A DNA stretch of 64,000 nt, taken from NCBI GenBank assembly GCA_963772375.1, contig CAVYXG010000001.1:682001-746000 (forward strand), given 5' to 3'. This document shows positions 14,767-22,675 of this stretch, one piece after another. A program made the translations under genes and the position numbers. The DNA is from DATBHM01 sp963772375. GTDB lineage: Bacteria; Actinomycetota; UBA4738; JACQTL01. The notes beneath the pieces are model-generated. The model worked only from the letters and a program-made list of their open reading frames with translations, did no database searches and had not been told where the DNA came from. How positions within the stretch are numbered: the stretch's first letter is position 1; each line of letters opens with the position of its first letter.

Positions 14767-15845
14767 GCCGGGCTCCCGGCGCCGAGCCGGCCCTGCCGCA
14801 GGGCCACGGCCACCATCGCCATGAACAGCGCGACGGCGGCTGCGACCGCCCACACCATGGCCGGGGGCCCCACGCGCTGGCCGAACGACGCCGGGATGCC
14901 GGCGTCCACGCGGGAGGGCGCACCCCCGTCGACGTTGAGCGCCAGGTCGTAGGTGAGCTGGCCGGCCTTCGTGTCGAGCGAGAGGAACGTCAGCCACATC
15001 CCGGATCGCGGCATCCAGCCCATCCCCCGGTCGCTGCCGAGCTGGCCGAGGAGGAACCGCGACGCGGGCTCGCTCCGCTGTTGCCGGAGTCCCAGGGCCG
15101 CCGGGCCGGAGCCGATCGCCCCCGTGGGGACCGGCAGCATGTTCGGCGCGCGGTCGGTGAGCAGGAACACGTCCGCCTGGATCGGCGCGTTGCGGGCGGC
15201 GCCCAGGCCGAGGATGCGCAGCGGCACCCACGGCTGGTTCGTCCGCATGACCAGGTGGATCGGGATCGCGTCGCCGATCGACTCGTTCCGGGCCTGGGCC
15301 TTCTTCGCGTCGAACTGCACCGCCATGAAGTACGGCGAGCGCTTCGCGTAGAAATCGAGCACGGCCGGCGCGTCCGGTGGGAGGAGGAACCCGTGCTCCG
15401 TGGCCCACTTCCCGACGCCGAACGCACCGCCCTTCACGACCGTGAGGTGCAGCGAGTCGATGTCCTTCTGCTGGACGACGACGGCCTCCTTCGGGGCGGC
15501 CGATGCTCCGGCGGCGAACGCCGCCTCGGGCACGGGAGGCTGCACCTCCAGCTCGAGCCGCTGCAGCGTCCAGTTGCCGCCGCGGACGATCCGGATCGGG
15601 TTGGCCGGCAGTGGGACGATCGAGCCGAACTCGGCCCCACCGCCCTCGAAGTCGAACCCGGTCACGTAGTGCTCGAGGCCGCGGTGATACGCGGCCAGGG
15701 TGGTCGTCCGGACCAGCTGGATCGTGCCGTTCGGGGACACGAGTCCGCCGCACGCGAGGGCCGGAGCCGCGCCGATCGCGAGCACCAGCACCAGCGTCGC
15801 GGTGGTCACGATCACACGGCGCCGGAACCTCCGCCGGGCCGCCAT
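14763..15845 (-). CDS. Secreted, C-terminally anchored DUF2330-like protein (copy 2)
   Basis: Extracytoplasmic protein of 360 residues with a signal peptide (RRVIVTTATLVLVLAIGAAP, cleavage near APALACGG). It has a large beta-rich domain (LACGGLVSPNGTIQLVRTTT, FEGGGAEFGSIVPLPANP, FLLPPDAPAVLDFYAKRSPY) and a C-terminal membrane helix (PAMVWAVAAAVALFMAMVAV) followed by a basic tail. The Cys after the signal, the NGTIQLVR strand and the SIVPLPANP segment recall DUF2330 proteins, whose function is unknown. It is a close duplicate of the adjacent upstream gene, and its stop overlaps the cupredoxin start. Confidence 0.75.
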   Translation of the reverse strand: MAARRRFRRRVIVTTATLVLVLAIGAAPALACGGLVSPNGTIQLVRTTTLAAYHRGLEHYVTGFDFEGGGAEFGSIVPLPANPIRIVRGGNWTLQRLELEVQPPVPEAAFAAGASAAPKEAVVVQQKDIDSLHLTVVKGGAFGVGKWATEHGFLLPPDAPAVLDFYAKRSPYFMAVQFDAKKAQARNESIGDAIPIHLVMRTNQPWVPLRILGLGAARNAPIQADVFLLTDRAPNMLPVPTGAIGSGPAALGLRQQRSEPASRFLLGQLGSDRGMGWMPRSGMWLTFLSLDTKAGQLTYDLALNVDGGAPSRVDAGIPASFGQRVGPPAMVWAVAAAVALFMAMVAVALRQGRLGAGSPA

Positions 15846-16922
15846 CTACAGCGCCACCCTCGGCCCGCCGCGCCGTTCGCGACCCGCCGCGACGACGAGC
15901 CCGATCAGCAGCCCCACCCCCACGACCACCGCCCAGACCATGGGCGGCGGCGAGCCGTCAGCCGCCGGAGTCACGGCCGGCGGTGCGAGGCCGGCGGCCA
16001 CGGCCGACGGCGCGCCGCCGTTCACGTTCAGCCCGAGGTCGTACGTGAGGTCGCCCGCCCGGGCGTTCACCTTCAGATACGTGAGCCACATGCCGTTGGA
16101 CGGGACCCACTCCATGCCCCGGTCGATGTGGAGGTCGTCTAGGAGCGACCCGGACGCGGCCTCGCTCCTGGCCTGCCGGAGGCCGGGCGCCGCCGGACCG
16201 GTGCCGGTCGCGCCCGCCGGGACCGGGAGCATGTTCGGTGCCTGGTCGGTGAGCAGGAAGACGTCGGCCCCGATGTGGACGTTCGGCCCGGCGCCGAGGC
16301 CGAGGATGCGGAGCGGCACCCAGGGCTCGTTCGTCTTCATGACGAGGTGGATCGGGATGGCGTCGCCGAGGCGTTCGCCGCGGGCCTTCGCCCTCTTCGC
16401 GTCGAACTGGACGGCCAGGAAGTACGGCGAGCGCTTCGCGTAGAAGTCGAGCACCGCCGGCGCGTCGGGCGGGAGCAGGAACCCCTGCCGGGTCGCCCAC
16501 GTCCCGACGCCGAACGCTCCGCCCTTGACCACGGTGAGGTGCAGGGAGTCGACGTCCTTCTCCTGGACGACGACGGCTCCGGCCGCCGGGACCGTGGCCC
16601 GGTGCGCGAGGTCCTCCGCGGCGAACGCGAACGGCGTGACCTCCCGGACCAGGCGCTGGAGCGTCCAGTTGCCGCCGCGGACGATCCGCACGGGGTTGGC
16701 CGGCAGCGGCACGATCGAGCCGAACTTGGCCCCGTCGCCCTCGAACTCGAATCCGGTCACGTAGTGCTCGAGGCCGTGGTGGTAGGCCGCGAGCGTCGTG
16801 GTCCGGACCAGCTGGATCGTGCCGTTCGGCGACACCAGCGCCCCGCAGGCGAGGGCGGGTCCGGCACCGAGCACGAGCGCGAGCGCGACGGTGCTGGAGG
16901 TGATGAGCAGTCGTCTCCGCAC
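15846..16922 (-). CDS. Secreted, C-terminally anchored DUF2330-like protein (copy 1)
   Basis: First gene of the tandem pair, 358 residues. It is nearly identical to its neighbour in many stretches (LVSPNGTIQLVRTTTLAAYH, VTGFEFEGDGAKFGSIVPLP, GGAFGVGTWATRQGFLLPPD). It has the same signal peptide, domain and C-terminal helix plan. The two genes abut without spacing (start codon of one directly followed by the stop of the other). The GTG at 16922 has GGAAGGGG upstream. The divergence is concentrated in the middle (insert after the first 95 residues) and near the C-terminus. The duplication and the coupled cupredoxin suggest a surface redox or metal-handling module; the DUF gives no further help. 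Confidence 0.75.
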   Translation of the reverse strand: MRRRLLITSSTVALALVLGAGPALACGALVSPNGTIQLVRTTTLAAYHHGLEHYVTGFEFEGDGAKFGSIVPLPANPVRIVRGGNWTLQRLVREVTPFAFAAEDLAHRATVPAAGAVVVQEKDVDSLHLTVVKGGAFGVGTWATRQGFLLPPDAPAVLDFYAKRSPYFLAVQFDAKRAKARGERLGDAIPIHLVMKTNEPWVPLRILGLGAGPNVHIGADVFLLTDQAPNMLPVPAGATGTGPAAPGLRQARSEAASGSLLDDLHIDRGMEWVPSNGMWLTYLKVNARAGDLTYDLGLNVNGGAPSAVAAGLAPPAVTPAADGSPPPMVWAVVVGVGLLIGLVVAAGRERRGGPRVAL

Positions 16923-17027
16923 GTGGAACGCCCCTTCCAGGTCGGTGAACTTGGTGGGGTTCGACGGGGGGTCGCGCGACGGGGGTTCCCGCCGTCCTCA
17001 GGAAATCCTCAGCAATCGTGGGTGGGC

Positions 17028-17933
17028 TCAGAACCCGAGCCGGTCGAGCGCCCTGGGGTCGCGCTGCCAGTCCTTCAGGACCTTGACCCGGAGCGAGAGG
17101 AACACCTTCCGTCCCAGGAGCGCCTCCAGCTGCTCGCGGGCGCCCGTCCCGATCGCCTTCAGCATCGAGCCACCCCGGCCGATCACGATCCCCTTCTGCG
17201 ACTCCCGCTCCACGACGACCAGCGCCTCGACCCGGACGGTCCCTCCGGCGTCGTCCGGAACCTCGAGCTCCTCGACCTCCACCGCGATGGAGTGGGGCAG
17301 CTCCTCGCGGGTCAGCTCGAGCGCGCGCTCCCGCACGATCTCGGCGATCCGGGCGTCGAGCGTCTGGTCGGTGACCTGGCCGGGCGGGTACAGCGCCGGG
17401 CCCTCCGGCAGTCGCGCCACCGCCAGCTCGAGCAGCAGGCCGACGCCCGCTCCCGTCGCGGCCGACACCGGCACGATCTCGTCGAACTCCCCCAGCTCGC
17501 CGGCGGCCGCGAGCTGGGGCACCAGCCGATGGTGGGCCACCCGGTCGACCTTGTTCACCGCGCACAGTCGCGGCGCCCGCGCCGGCATGACCTCGTGTTC
17601 GAACACGAACGCATCCCCCCGCCCGACCCCGGCCCGGGCGTCCACCACGTGAATCACCGCGTCGACCCCCGCGATGGCGGCCTCGACGGCCTCGTTCAAG
17701 CGGTGGCCGAGCGGCGTCCGGGGCTTGTGGAACCCCGGCGTGTCGGTGAACACCACCTGGTGGTCCCCGGTCGTGAGGATGCCGCGGATGCCCCGACGGG
17801 TCGTCTGGGGCTTGTCGGACACGATCGCGACCTTCTGCCCGACCATCGCGTTGACCAGGGAGGACTTGCCGACGTTCGGCCGGCCGACGACCGCGACGAT
17901 CCCGGAGCGGAACCCCGTCGGGGAGGCGGTCAC
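17028..17933 (-). CDS. era: GTPase Era
   Basis: Ribosome-assembly GTPase that binds the 3' end of 16S rRNA. The 301 residues contain the G motifs in order: GRPNVGKSSLVN (G1), TTRRGIRG (G2), DTPGFHKP (G3), NKVD (G4) and VSAATGAG (G5). The C-terminal KH domain follows, with ESQKGIVIGRGGSMLKAIGT. Its GTG start at 17933 overlaps the cdd stop (GTGA). It is the last gene of the phoH-ybeY-CNNM-cdd-era run; downstream come the inserted DUF2330/cupredoxin genes instead of recO. Confidence 0.96.
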   Translation of the reverse strand: MTASPTGFRSGIVAVVGRPNVGKSSLVNAMVGQKVAIVSDKPQTTRRGIRGILTTGDHQVVFTDTPGFHKPRTPLGHRLNEAVEAAIAGVDAVIHVVDARAGVGRGDAFVFEHEVMPARAPRLCAVNKVDRVAHHRLVPQLAAAGELGEFDEIVPVSAATGAGVGLLLELAVARLPEGPALYPPGQVTDQTLDARIAEIVRERALELTREELPHSIAVEVEELEVPDDAGGTVRVEALVVVERESQKGIVIGRGGSMLKAIGTGAREQLEALLGRKVFLSLRVKVLKDWQRDPRALDRLGF

Positions 17934-18340
17934 CCCAGGAAGTCGGGGCCGAACGCGTGCGGCAGGATCTCGTCCAGCCGCCACACCTCGCGACGCCCGT
18001 CGGGCGTCTCGACCGCCACCGGCATCGTCGGCCCGAACTCGTTGAGGAACTGCCTGCAGGCGCCGCATGGTGGCGTGGGGCGGTCGGCCGATCCCACGAC
18101 CGCCACGGCGTCGATGCGGCGTTCCCCGGCGGCCACGGCGGTCGTCGCCGCCACGCGTTCGGCGCAGATCGACAGGCCGTAGGAGGCGTTCTCGACGTTG
18201 CTGCCCCCGTACACCTTGCCGCCGGCCAGCACCGCCGCCCCGACGGTGAACCCGCTGTACGGCGCGTACGCGCGGGTCCTCGCGTCGTGGGCGGCGCGGA
18301 CCAGCTCGTCCAGGCGATCGGCGGCGGCCCCGGCCGTCAA
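17930..18340 (-). CDS. cdd: Cytidine deaminase
   Basis: Deaminates cytidine and deoxycytidine to uridine forms in pyrimidine salvage. The 136-residue size is that of the tetrameric class. The zinc site is intact: ICAERVA supplies Cys and the catalytic Glu, and PPCGACRQFLNEF supplies the other two Cys. AYAPYSGFTVGAAVL is the substrate-binding start. The only suitable start is TTG at 18340, which overlaps the stop of the preceding CNNM gene (TTGA). Deoxyribonucleoside salvage ultimately also feeds deoxyribose-5-phosphate, but no direct link to the BMC operon is visible. Confidence 0.95.
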   Translation of the reverse strand: MTAGAAADRLDELVRAAHDARTRAYAPYSGFTVGAAVLAGGKVYGGSNVENASYGLSICAERVAATTAVAAGERRIDAVAVVGSADRPTPPCGACRQFLNEFGPTMPVAVETPDGRREVWRLDEILPHAFGPDFLG

Positions 18341-19638
18341 CCCGTGCCCTCGCGCGCCGCCGGGGGGTCCTCGGTCGGCTGCTCATCCGCGTCGGACGGG
18401 ACGTGGCGGATCAGCACCTTCGCGATGCGACGCCCCTGCACCCGTTCGGCCACGAACACCAGGTCGTCGTACCGGACCTCCTCGCCCTCGAGGGGGATGG
18501 CGCCGAGGAGGTTCATGATCAGGCCGGCCACGGTGTCCCATTCGTCGTCGGGGAGCTGCTTGTTCAGCAGCTCGTTGATCTCGTCGATCGGGGTCCGGCC
18601 GTCGACCAGATAGGAACCGTCCTCGCGGGCCTCGACCTGGGGCTGTTCGACGTCGTACTCGTCGGAGATCTCCCCCACCAGCTCCTCGAGGAGATCCTCC
18701 AGCGACACCAGCCCGGAGACCGAACCGTGCTCGTCGGACACCATCGCGATGTGGAACTTCTGCTGCTGCATCTCGCGGAGCAGCTCGGCCACCTTCTTGA
18801 CCTCGGGGACGAAGTGCGCCGGCCGGGTGATCTGCTCGATCTTCTCGTCGGTCTTGCCCTGGTAGATGGCCTTCAGGACGTCCTTCGCGTAGACGAACCC
18901 GACCACGTCGTCGACGTCGCCGCGGATGACCGGGAGCCGGGAGTAGCCCCACCGGACCACGAGGTCCTGCACGTCGCGGAGCGACCGCTGGACGTCCACG
19001 GCCACGACGTCCGGACGGGGCACCATCACCTCGCGGACGATCGTGTCGCCGAACTCGAAGATCGAGTGGATGAGGTCGGCCTCCTCCTCCTCGATCTGGT
19101 CCTCGTCCGACGCGACGTCGGCCATCGTGCGGATCTCCTGCTCCGTCACGTACGGGCCCTGGGGCAGGCCCCGGCCGGGCGTGATGGCGTACGCCAGCTT
19201 CACCAGCAGCTTGGCCAGCGGGCCGAACAGGCGCCCCAGCCCCAGGATGAGGGGCGCCGCCCGGAGCGCCAGCTCGTCGGTGTGCTGGATCGCGTAGGTC
19301 TTGGGCGTGACCTCCGCGAAGATGAACAACAGCAGGGTCATGGCCACCGTCGCGATCACCTCGCCGGCCCGGTGGAGGTTCCTCGTCGCGAGGTCGGTCG
19401 CGATCGTGGTTCCCCCGATCGTGAACACCAGCGTCAGCAGCAGGACGACGTTGAGGTAGGGCGGGGGGTTCTCGACGATCTTCAGCAACGAGGTGGCGCC
19501 GCGCTTGCCCTCCTCGACCAGGTGGTAGGCGCGGATCTTCGTCGTTCGCGTGATGCCGACCTCGCTCGCGGCCATGATGCCGACGCCGACGATCGACACG
19601 ACGATCCCGATGATCTCGAGGATGTCCGCGCCGTTCAT
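18337..19638 (-). CDS. CNNM/CorC-family membrane protein (hemolysin-like, CBS domains)
   Basis: Membrane protein of 433 residues linked in this family to divalent-cation (Mg2+/Co2+) export or homeostasis. The N-terminal DUF21-type membrane domain (about 1-175) has three to four hydrophobic helices (IIGIVVSIVGVGIMAASEVG, NVVLLLTLVFTIGGTTI, TVAMTLLLFIFAEVTPKTY). Two CBS domains follow (VMVPRPDVVAVDVQ and HIAMVSDEHGSVSGLVSLED). A C-terminal transporter-associated domain carries RIAKVLIRHV. The ATG start at 19638 overlaps the ybeY stop. This gene between ybeY and cdd/era is a stable arrangement in Actinomycetota. Confidence 0.92.
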   Translation of the reverse strand: MNGADILEIIGIVVSIVGVGIMAASEVGITRTTKIRAYHLVEEGKRGATSLLKIVENPPPYLNVVLLLTLVFTIGGTTIATDLATRNLHRAGEVIATVAMTLLLFIFAEVTPKTYAIQHTDELALRAAPLILGLGRLFGPLAKLLVKLAYAITPGRGLPQGPYVTEQEIRTMADVASDEDQIEEEEADLIHSIFEFGDTIVREVMVPRPDVVAVDVQRSLRDVQDLVVRWGYSRLPVIRGDVDDVVGFVYAKDVLKAIYQGKTDEKIEQITRPAHFVPEVKKVAELLREMQQQKFHIAMVSDEHGSVSGLVSLEDLLEELVGEISDEYDVEQPQVEAREDGSYLVDGRTPIDEINELLNKQLPDDEWDTVAGLIMNLLGAIPLEGEEVRYDDLVFVAERVQGRRIAKVLIRHVPSDADEQPTEDPPAAREGTG

Positions 19639-20147
19639 CGAGCGGCCTCCCGCGAAACGCCGGCCGGGTCGACCCTGACCCCGCTGTAGCGTTCCTGGCG
19701 CGCCCACATCTCGGCGCGTTCGGCCTCGTCCTCGTGGTCGTGGCCGAGCAGGTGCAGCACGCCGTGCACGATCAGCAGGCGGAGCTCGGCGGCCAGATCG
19801 TCGCTGTTCCCCGCGGCGTACGCCGGGCAGATCACCACGTCGCCCAGCAGGCGGACGCCGTCACCGTCGACGTCGTCGAGGGGGAACGACAGCACGTCCG
19901 TCGGGCCGGGCTCGCCGAGGTATTGGGCGTGGAGCTCGCCCATCTCGTCAGCGTCGACGAACGACATCGACAACTCGAACGCATCGACGCCCTCGCCGCG
20001 GAGGGCGGTCGCCGCGAGGCCGGCGAGCGCGTCCTCGTCCACGGGGACATCCTGACGGTTCGAGACCAGCACCGTGGCCGAACCGTCGGTGAATTCCCCA
20101 GGATCGCCGGTGGGTCTGCCCCCGTCGTCGGACACCGCAGCCGTCAC
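19635..20147 (-). CDS. ybeY: Endoribonuclease / rRNA maturation factor YbeY
   Basis: Metal-dependent RNase for 16S rRNA 3'-end maturation and ribosome quality control. The diagnostic zinc motif is HGVLHLLGHDH (H-x3-H-x5-H) near residues 130-140, and TDVLSFPLDD and RLLGDVVIC are the conserved preceding strands. The 170 residues include about 25 extra N-terminal residues that look disordered. The GTG at 20147 overlaps the phoH stop. Between phoH and the CNNM gene it sits in its usual operon position. Confidence 0.95.
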   Translation of the reverse strand: MTAAVSDDGGRPTGDPGEFTDGSATVLVSNRQDVPVDEDALAGLAATALRGEGVDAFELSMSFVDADEMGELHAQYLGEPGPTDVLSFPLDDVDGDGVRLLGDVVICPAYAAGNSDDLAAELRLLIVHGVLHLLGHDHEDEAERAEMWARQERYSGVRVDPAGVSREAAR

Positions 20148-21121
20148 TCGCCGACGGAGGCCGGTCGCTCGCTGAACCGCCGGTAGGCCTCCACGATGTC
20201 CTGGACGATCTTGTGCCGGACGACGTCGCGCGCGCCCAGGTGGATGAACTCGATCCCGTCGATGCCCGCGAGGATCTCCTCGATCACGGCGAGCCCGCTC
20301 CGCTGCCCCGCCGGGAGGTCGGTCTGCGTGACGTCGCCGTTGATGGCGGCCTTCGACCCGAACCCCAGACGGGTCAGGAACATCTTCATCTGCTCGGGCG
20401 AGGTGTTCTGACCCTCGTCGAGGATGATGAACGAGTCATTCAGGGTTCTCCCACGCATGAATGCGAGGGGAGCGACCTCGATGGTTCCGCGTTCCATCAG
20501 CCGCTGGAGGGCGTCGGCGTCCATCATCTCGTACAGGGCGTCGTACAGCGGCTTCATGTACGGGTCGATCTTCTCGTACAGGGTTCCCGGCAGGAACCCG
20601 AGCCGCTCCCCCGCCTCGACCGCGGGACGCGTGAGGATGATGCGGCGGACCTCGGAGTCCTGGAGCGCCTTCACTGCGGTCGCGACGGCGAGGTAGGTCT
20701 TCCCGGTCCCGGCCGGCCCGATTGCGAACGTCACCGTCGAACGCCGCAGGGCGTCCACGAACCGCTTCTGCCCGAGCGTCTTCGGTCCGATCGACCGCCC
20801 CCGGCTGGTCAGCACGCGGTCGCCGAGCACCTCGGTCGGGCGGACGTCGTCACCCTTCACCAGATCGATGGTCTGCGTGATCGTGGGGGTGGTCAGGACG
20901 TGGCCGCGTTCGAGCAGGGCCAGCAGCTCCTCGAACAGCATGCCGACCTTCTCGGCCTCGCCCTCGCTGCCGGAGATCGTGATCTCGTTGCCGCGGACGA
21001 CGATCTGGGACTCGAACGCGGCCTCGACGAGCTTGAGGAACTCGTCCGCGCGGCCGAGGAGGGCGACCATCGGCTGGCTGCCGGGGACGAGGATCTTGAC
21101 CTGCGTGGTGGCTTTCGCCAA
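20144..21121 (-). CDS. phoH: PhoH-family ATPase (PhoH-like, ybeZ type)
   Basis: Cytoplasmic ATPase that partners YbeY in RNA metabolism. The 325 residues have an N-terminal KH-like part, then Walker A GPAGTGKTYLAVA near residue 135, the RPAVEAGERLGFLPG motif, and FIILDEGQNTSPEQMKMFLT (Walker B). The only usable start is TTG at 21121. The strong ribosome site GGAAAGGAG lies at 21157-21149, 27 bases away, and a five-bp hairpin occupies most of the gap. A -10-like TATCAT lies further up at 21207-21202. The gene heads the phoH-ybeY-CNNM-cdd-era run. Confidence 0.94.
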   Translation of the reverse strand: MAKATTQVKILVPGSQPMVALLGRADEFLKLVEAAFESQIVVRGNEITISGSEGEAEKVGMLFEELLALLERGHVLTTPTITQTIDLVKGDDVRPTEVLGDRVLTSRGRSIGPKTLGQKRFVDALRRSTVTFAIGPAGTGKTYLAVATAVKALQDSEVRRIILTRPAVEAGERLGFLPGTLYEKIDPYMKPLYDALYEMMDADALQRLMERGTIEVAPLAFMRGRTLNDSFIILDEGQNTSPEQMKMFLTRLGFGSKAAINGDVTQTDLPAGQRSGLAVIEEILAGIDGIEFIHLGARDVVRHKIVQDIVEAYRRFSERPASVGE

Positions 21122-21132
21122 GTCGTGCGTTC

Positions 21133-21148
21133 CGGGGACTGTGCCCCG
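21133..21148 (-). promoter_or_regulatory. Spacer hairpin between the phoH ribosome site and its TTG start
   Basis: On the minus strand CGGGG-CACAGT-CCCCG forms a five-bp stem directly after GGAAAGGAG. Folding would cut the Shine-Dalgarno to TTG distance from 27 to 11 bases, which may be what allows initiation. Confidence 0.4.
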
Positions 21149-21168
21149 CTCCTTTCCGGTGTGCGAAC

Positions 21169-21190
21169 GGGGTCGCGCCCGCGCGACCCC
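21169..21190 (-). promoter_or_regulatory. Hairpin at the 5' end of the phoH leader
   Basis: Perfect nine-bp inverted repeat (GGGGTCGCG / CGCGACCCC) with a four-base loop. It begins about 12 bases after the -10-like TATCAT, so it would lie at the very 5' end of the mRNA. It may protect or regulate the transcript. Confidence 0.4.
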
Positions 21191-21201
21191 GGTGGTCCGG
21201 A

Positions 21202-21207
21202 ATGATA
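21202..21207 (-). promoter_or_regulatory. -10-like hexamer of the phoH operon
   Basis: TATCAT on the minus strand, about 80 bases before the phoH start codon. This promoter would produce a transcript with a real leader, unlike recO and holA. Confidence 0.45.
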
Positions 21208-21221
21208 CCGCGGCCGGCCGC

Positions 21222-21581
21222 TCACCCCGGCGGCCACCGCATCTGCCGCCCGCCCAGCAGGTGGAAGTGCAGGTGGCCGACCGTCTGCCCGGCCTCGGCG
21301 CCGACGTTCGACACCAGACGCCATCCCCGGTGCTCCAGACCCTCGGCCCGGGCGACGTGCGCGGCCGAGACCATGAGGTCGGCCAGCATCCCGGCGTGCT
21401 GCTCGCCCACGAAGCGCAGCGACGCGATGTGCTCCTTCGGGACCAGCAGCACGTGGACCGGCGCCTTCGGGTTGATGTCGCGGAACGCCACCACCCGGTC
21501 GGTGGCGTGCACGATGTCCGCTTCCGCCTCGCCCGCGACGATCCGGCAGAACGGGCAGGCCTCCTCGTCCTCGAGACTCAC
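21222..21581 (-). CDS. HIT-family (histidine triad) nucleotide-binding protein
   Basis: Small nucleotide hydrolase/transferase of 119 residues, HINT branch. It has the N-terminal zinc-type motif CPFCRIVAGE, the RVVAFRDINPKAPVHVLLVP strand and the active-site triad GHLHFHLLGG (H-x-H-x-H). Typical substrates are AMP-phosphoramidates. The GTG start at 21581 overlaps the dnaJ stop. In many relatives the 16S rRNA methyltransferase gene rsmE sits between dnaJ and phoH together with or instead of this gene; it is absent here. Confidence 0.93.
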   Translation of the reverse strand: MSLEDEEACPFCRIVAGEAEADIVHATDRVVAFRDINPKAPVHVLLVPKEHIASLRFVGEQHAGMLADLMVSAAHVARAEGLEHRGWRLVSNVGAEAGQTVGHLHFHLLGGRQMRWPPG

Positions 21582-22669
21582 CGGGTTGGTCTCCGGAGTC
21601 GTCCCTCGTTCTTCCGGCCGTCCTCCCCGCGGAGCTCCGCGAGCCGTTCCACCAGGCCGCGTTCCTCCCGCTTGAGGTGCTCGGGGACGACGACCTGCAC
21701 GGTGAGGAACAGGTCCCCCCTGCCGCGCCGGCCCAGATTGGGCACGCCCTGAGCCTTGAGCCGGATGACCGTCCCGGGCTGCGTTCCGGCGGCGACCTTC
21801 ACCCGTTCCATCCCGTCGAGGGTTGGAACGTCCAGCTCGACGCCGAGCACCGCCTGGGTGAGCGGTACGTCGAGGATCGCGACGAGGTCGGACCCCTCCC
21901 GCTCGAAGCTCGGGTGGGGCTCGATCGACGTCTGCAGGTACAGGTCGCCGGGCGGGCCGCCGGCCCGGCCGGCGTTGCCGGCGCCCGCGATCCGGAGCTC
22001 CATGCCGTCGGCGACGCCGGCCGGGACGTCGGCGGTGACGACCTGCCGCCGCCGGACGCGGCCCTCGGCATGGCACTCCGTGCACGGCGACGGGATGACC
22101 TGGCCGGTTCCCTCGCAGGTCGGGCAGGGGTGGGCGGTCATGATCGTGCCGAACAGGCTCCGCTGGACCTCCTGCAGCTCGCCGGACCCGCCGCACCGCC
22201 CGCACCGTCCGGCGCTCGTGCCGGGCTCGGCGCCCGACCCGGCGCAGCGTTCGCACGGTTCCAGGGAGTCGATCGTCACCTCGCGCCGCGTCCCGAACGC
22301 CGCGTCCTCGAGCGTCAGCGAGATCCCGGCGAACAGGTCCTCGCCCCGGCGCGCACGGGTCCGCGGCCCACGCCGCTGCCGGCCCCGCCCGCCCCCGAAG
22401 AACACGTCGAAGATGTCGCCGAACGGGAACAGGTCGGGGATCGACTGGTTCCCGAACGTGTCGTACTGCTGACGCTTCTGGGGATCGGACAGCACCTCGT
22501 AGGCCGCGCTGACCTGCTTGAATCGCTCCTCGGCCCCGGGCTCGGGGTTCACGTCCGGGTGGAGCTCGCGGGCCAGCTGGCGGTACGCCCTGCGGATCTC
22601 CTCATCCGTGGCGTCGCGTCCGACGCCGAGCACCTCGTACAGGTCCTGGACGTCAGCCACGGCTCGCAC
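21578..22669 (-). CDS. dnaJ: Chaperone protein DnaJ
   Basis: Hsp40 co-chaperone that stimulates DnaK and delivers unfolded substrates. The 363 residues contain the J domain with HPD (ARELHPDVN), a Gly-rich GDIFDVFFGGGRGRQ stretch and four zinc repeats (CERCAGSG, CGRCGGSG, CPTCEGTG, CTECHAEG). The C-terminal substrate-binding barrels follow. The GTG at 22669 lies six bases after the hrcA stop; a second GTG three codons on is also possible. Co-transcription with hrcA places it under CIRCE control. dnaK and grpE are not in the window. Confidence 0.95.
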   Translation of the reverse strand: MRAVADVQDLYEVLGVGRDATDEEIRRAYRQLARELHPDVNPEPGAEERFKQVSAAYEVLSDPQKRQQYDTFGNQSIPDLFPFGDIFDVFFGGGRGRQRRGPRTRARRGEDLFAGISLTLEDAAFGTRREVTIDSLEPCERCAGSGAEPGTSAGRCGRCGGSGELQEVQRSLFGTIMTAHPCPTCEGTGQVIPSPCTECHAEGRVRRRQVVTADVPAGVADGMELRIAGAGNAGRAGGPPGDLYLQTSIEPHPSFEREGSDLVAILDVPLTQAVLGVELDVPTLDGMERVKVAAGTQPGTVIRLKAQGVPNLGRRGRGDLFLTVQVVVPEHLKREERGLVERLAELRGEDGRKNEGRLRRPTR

Positions 22670-22675
22670 CCAGCG

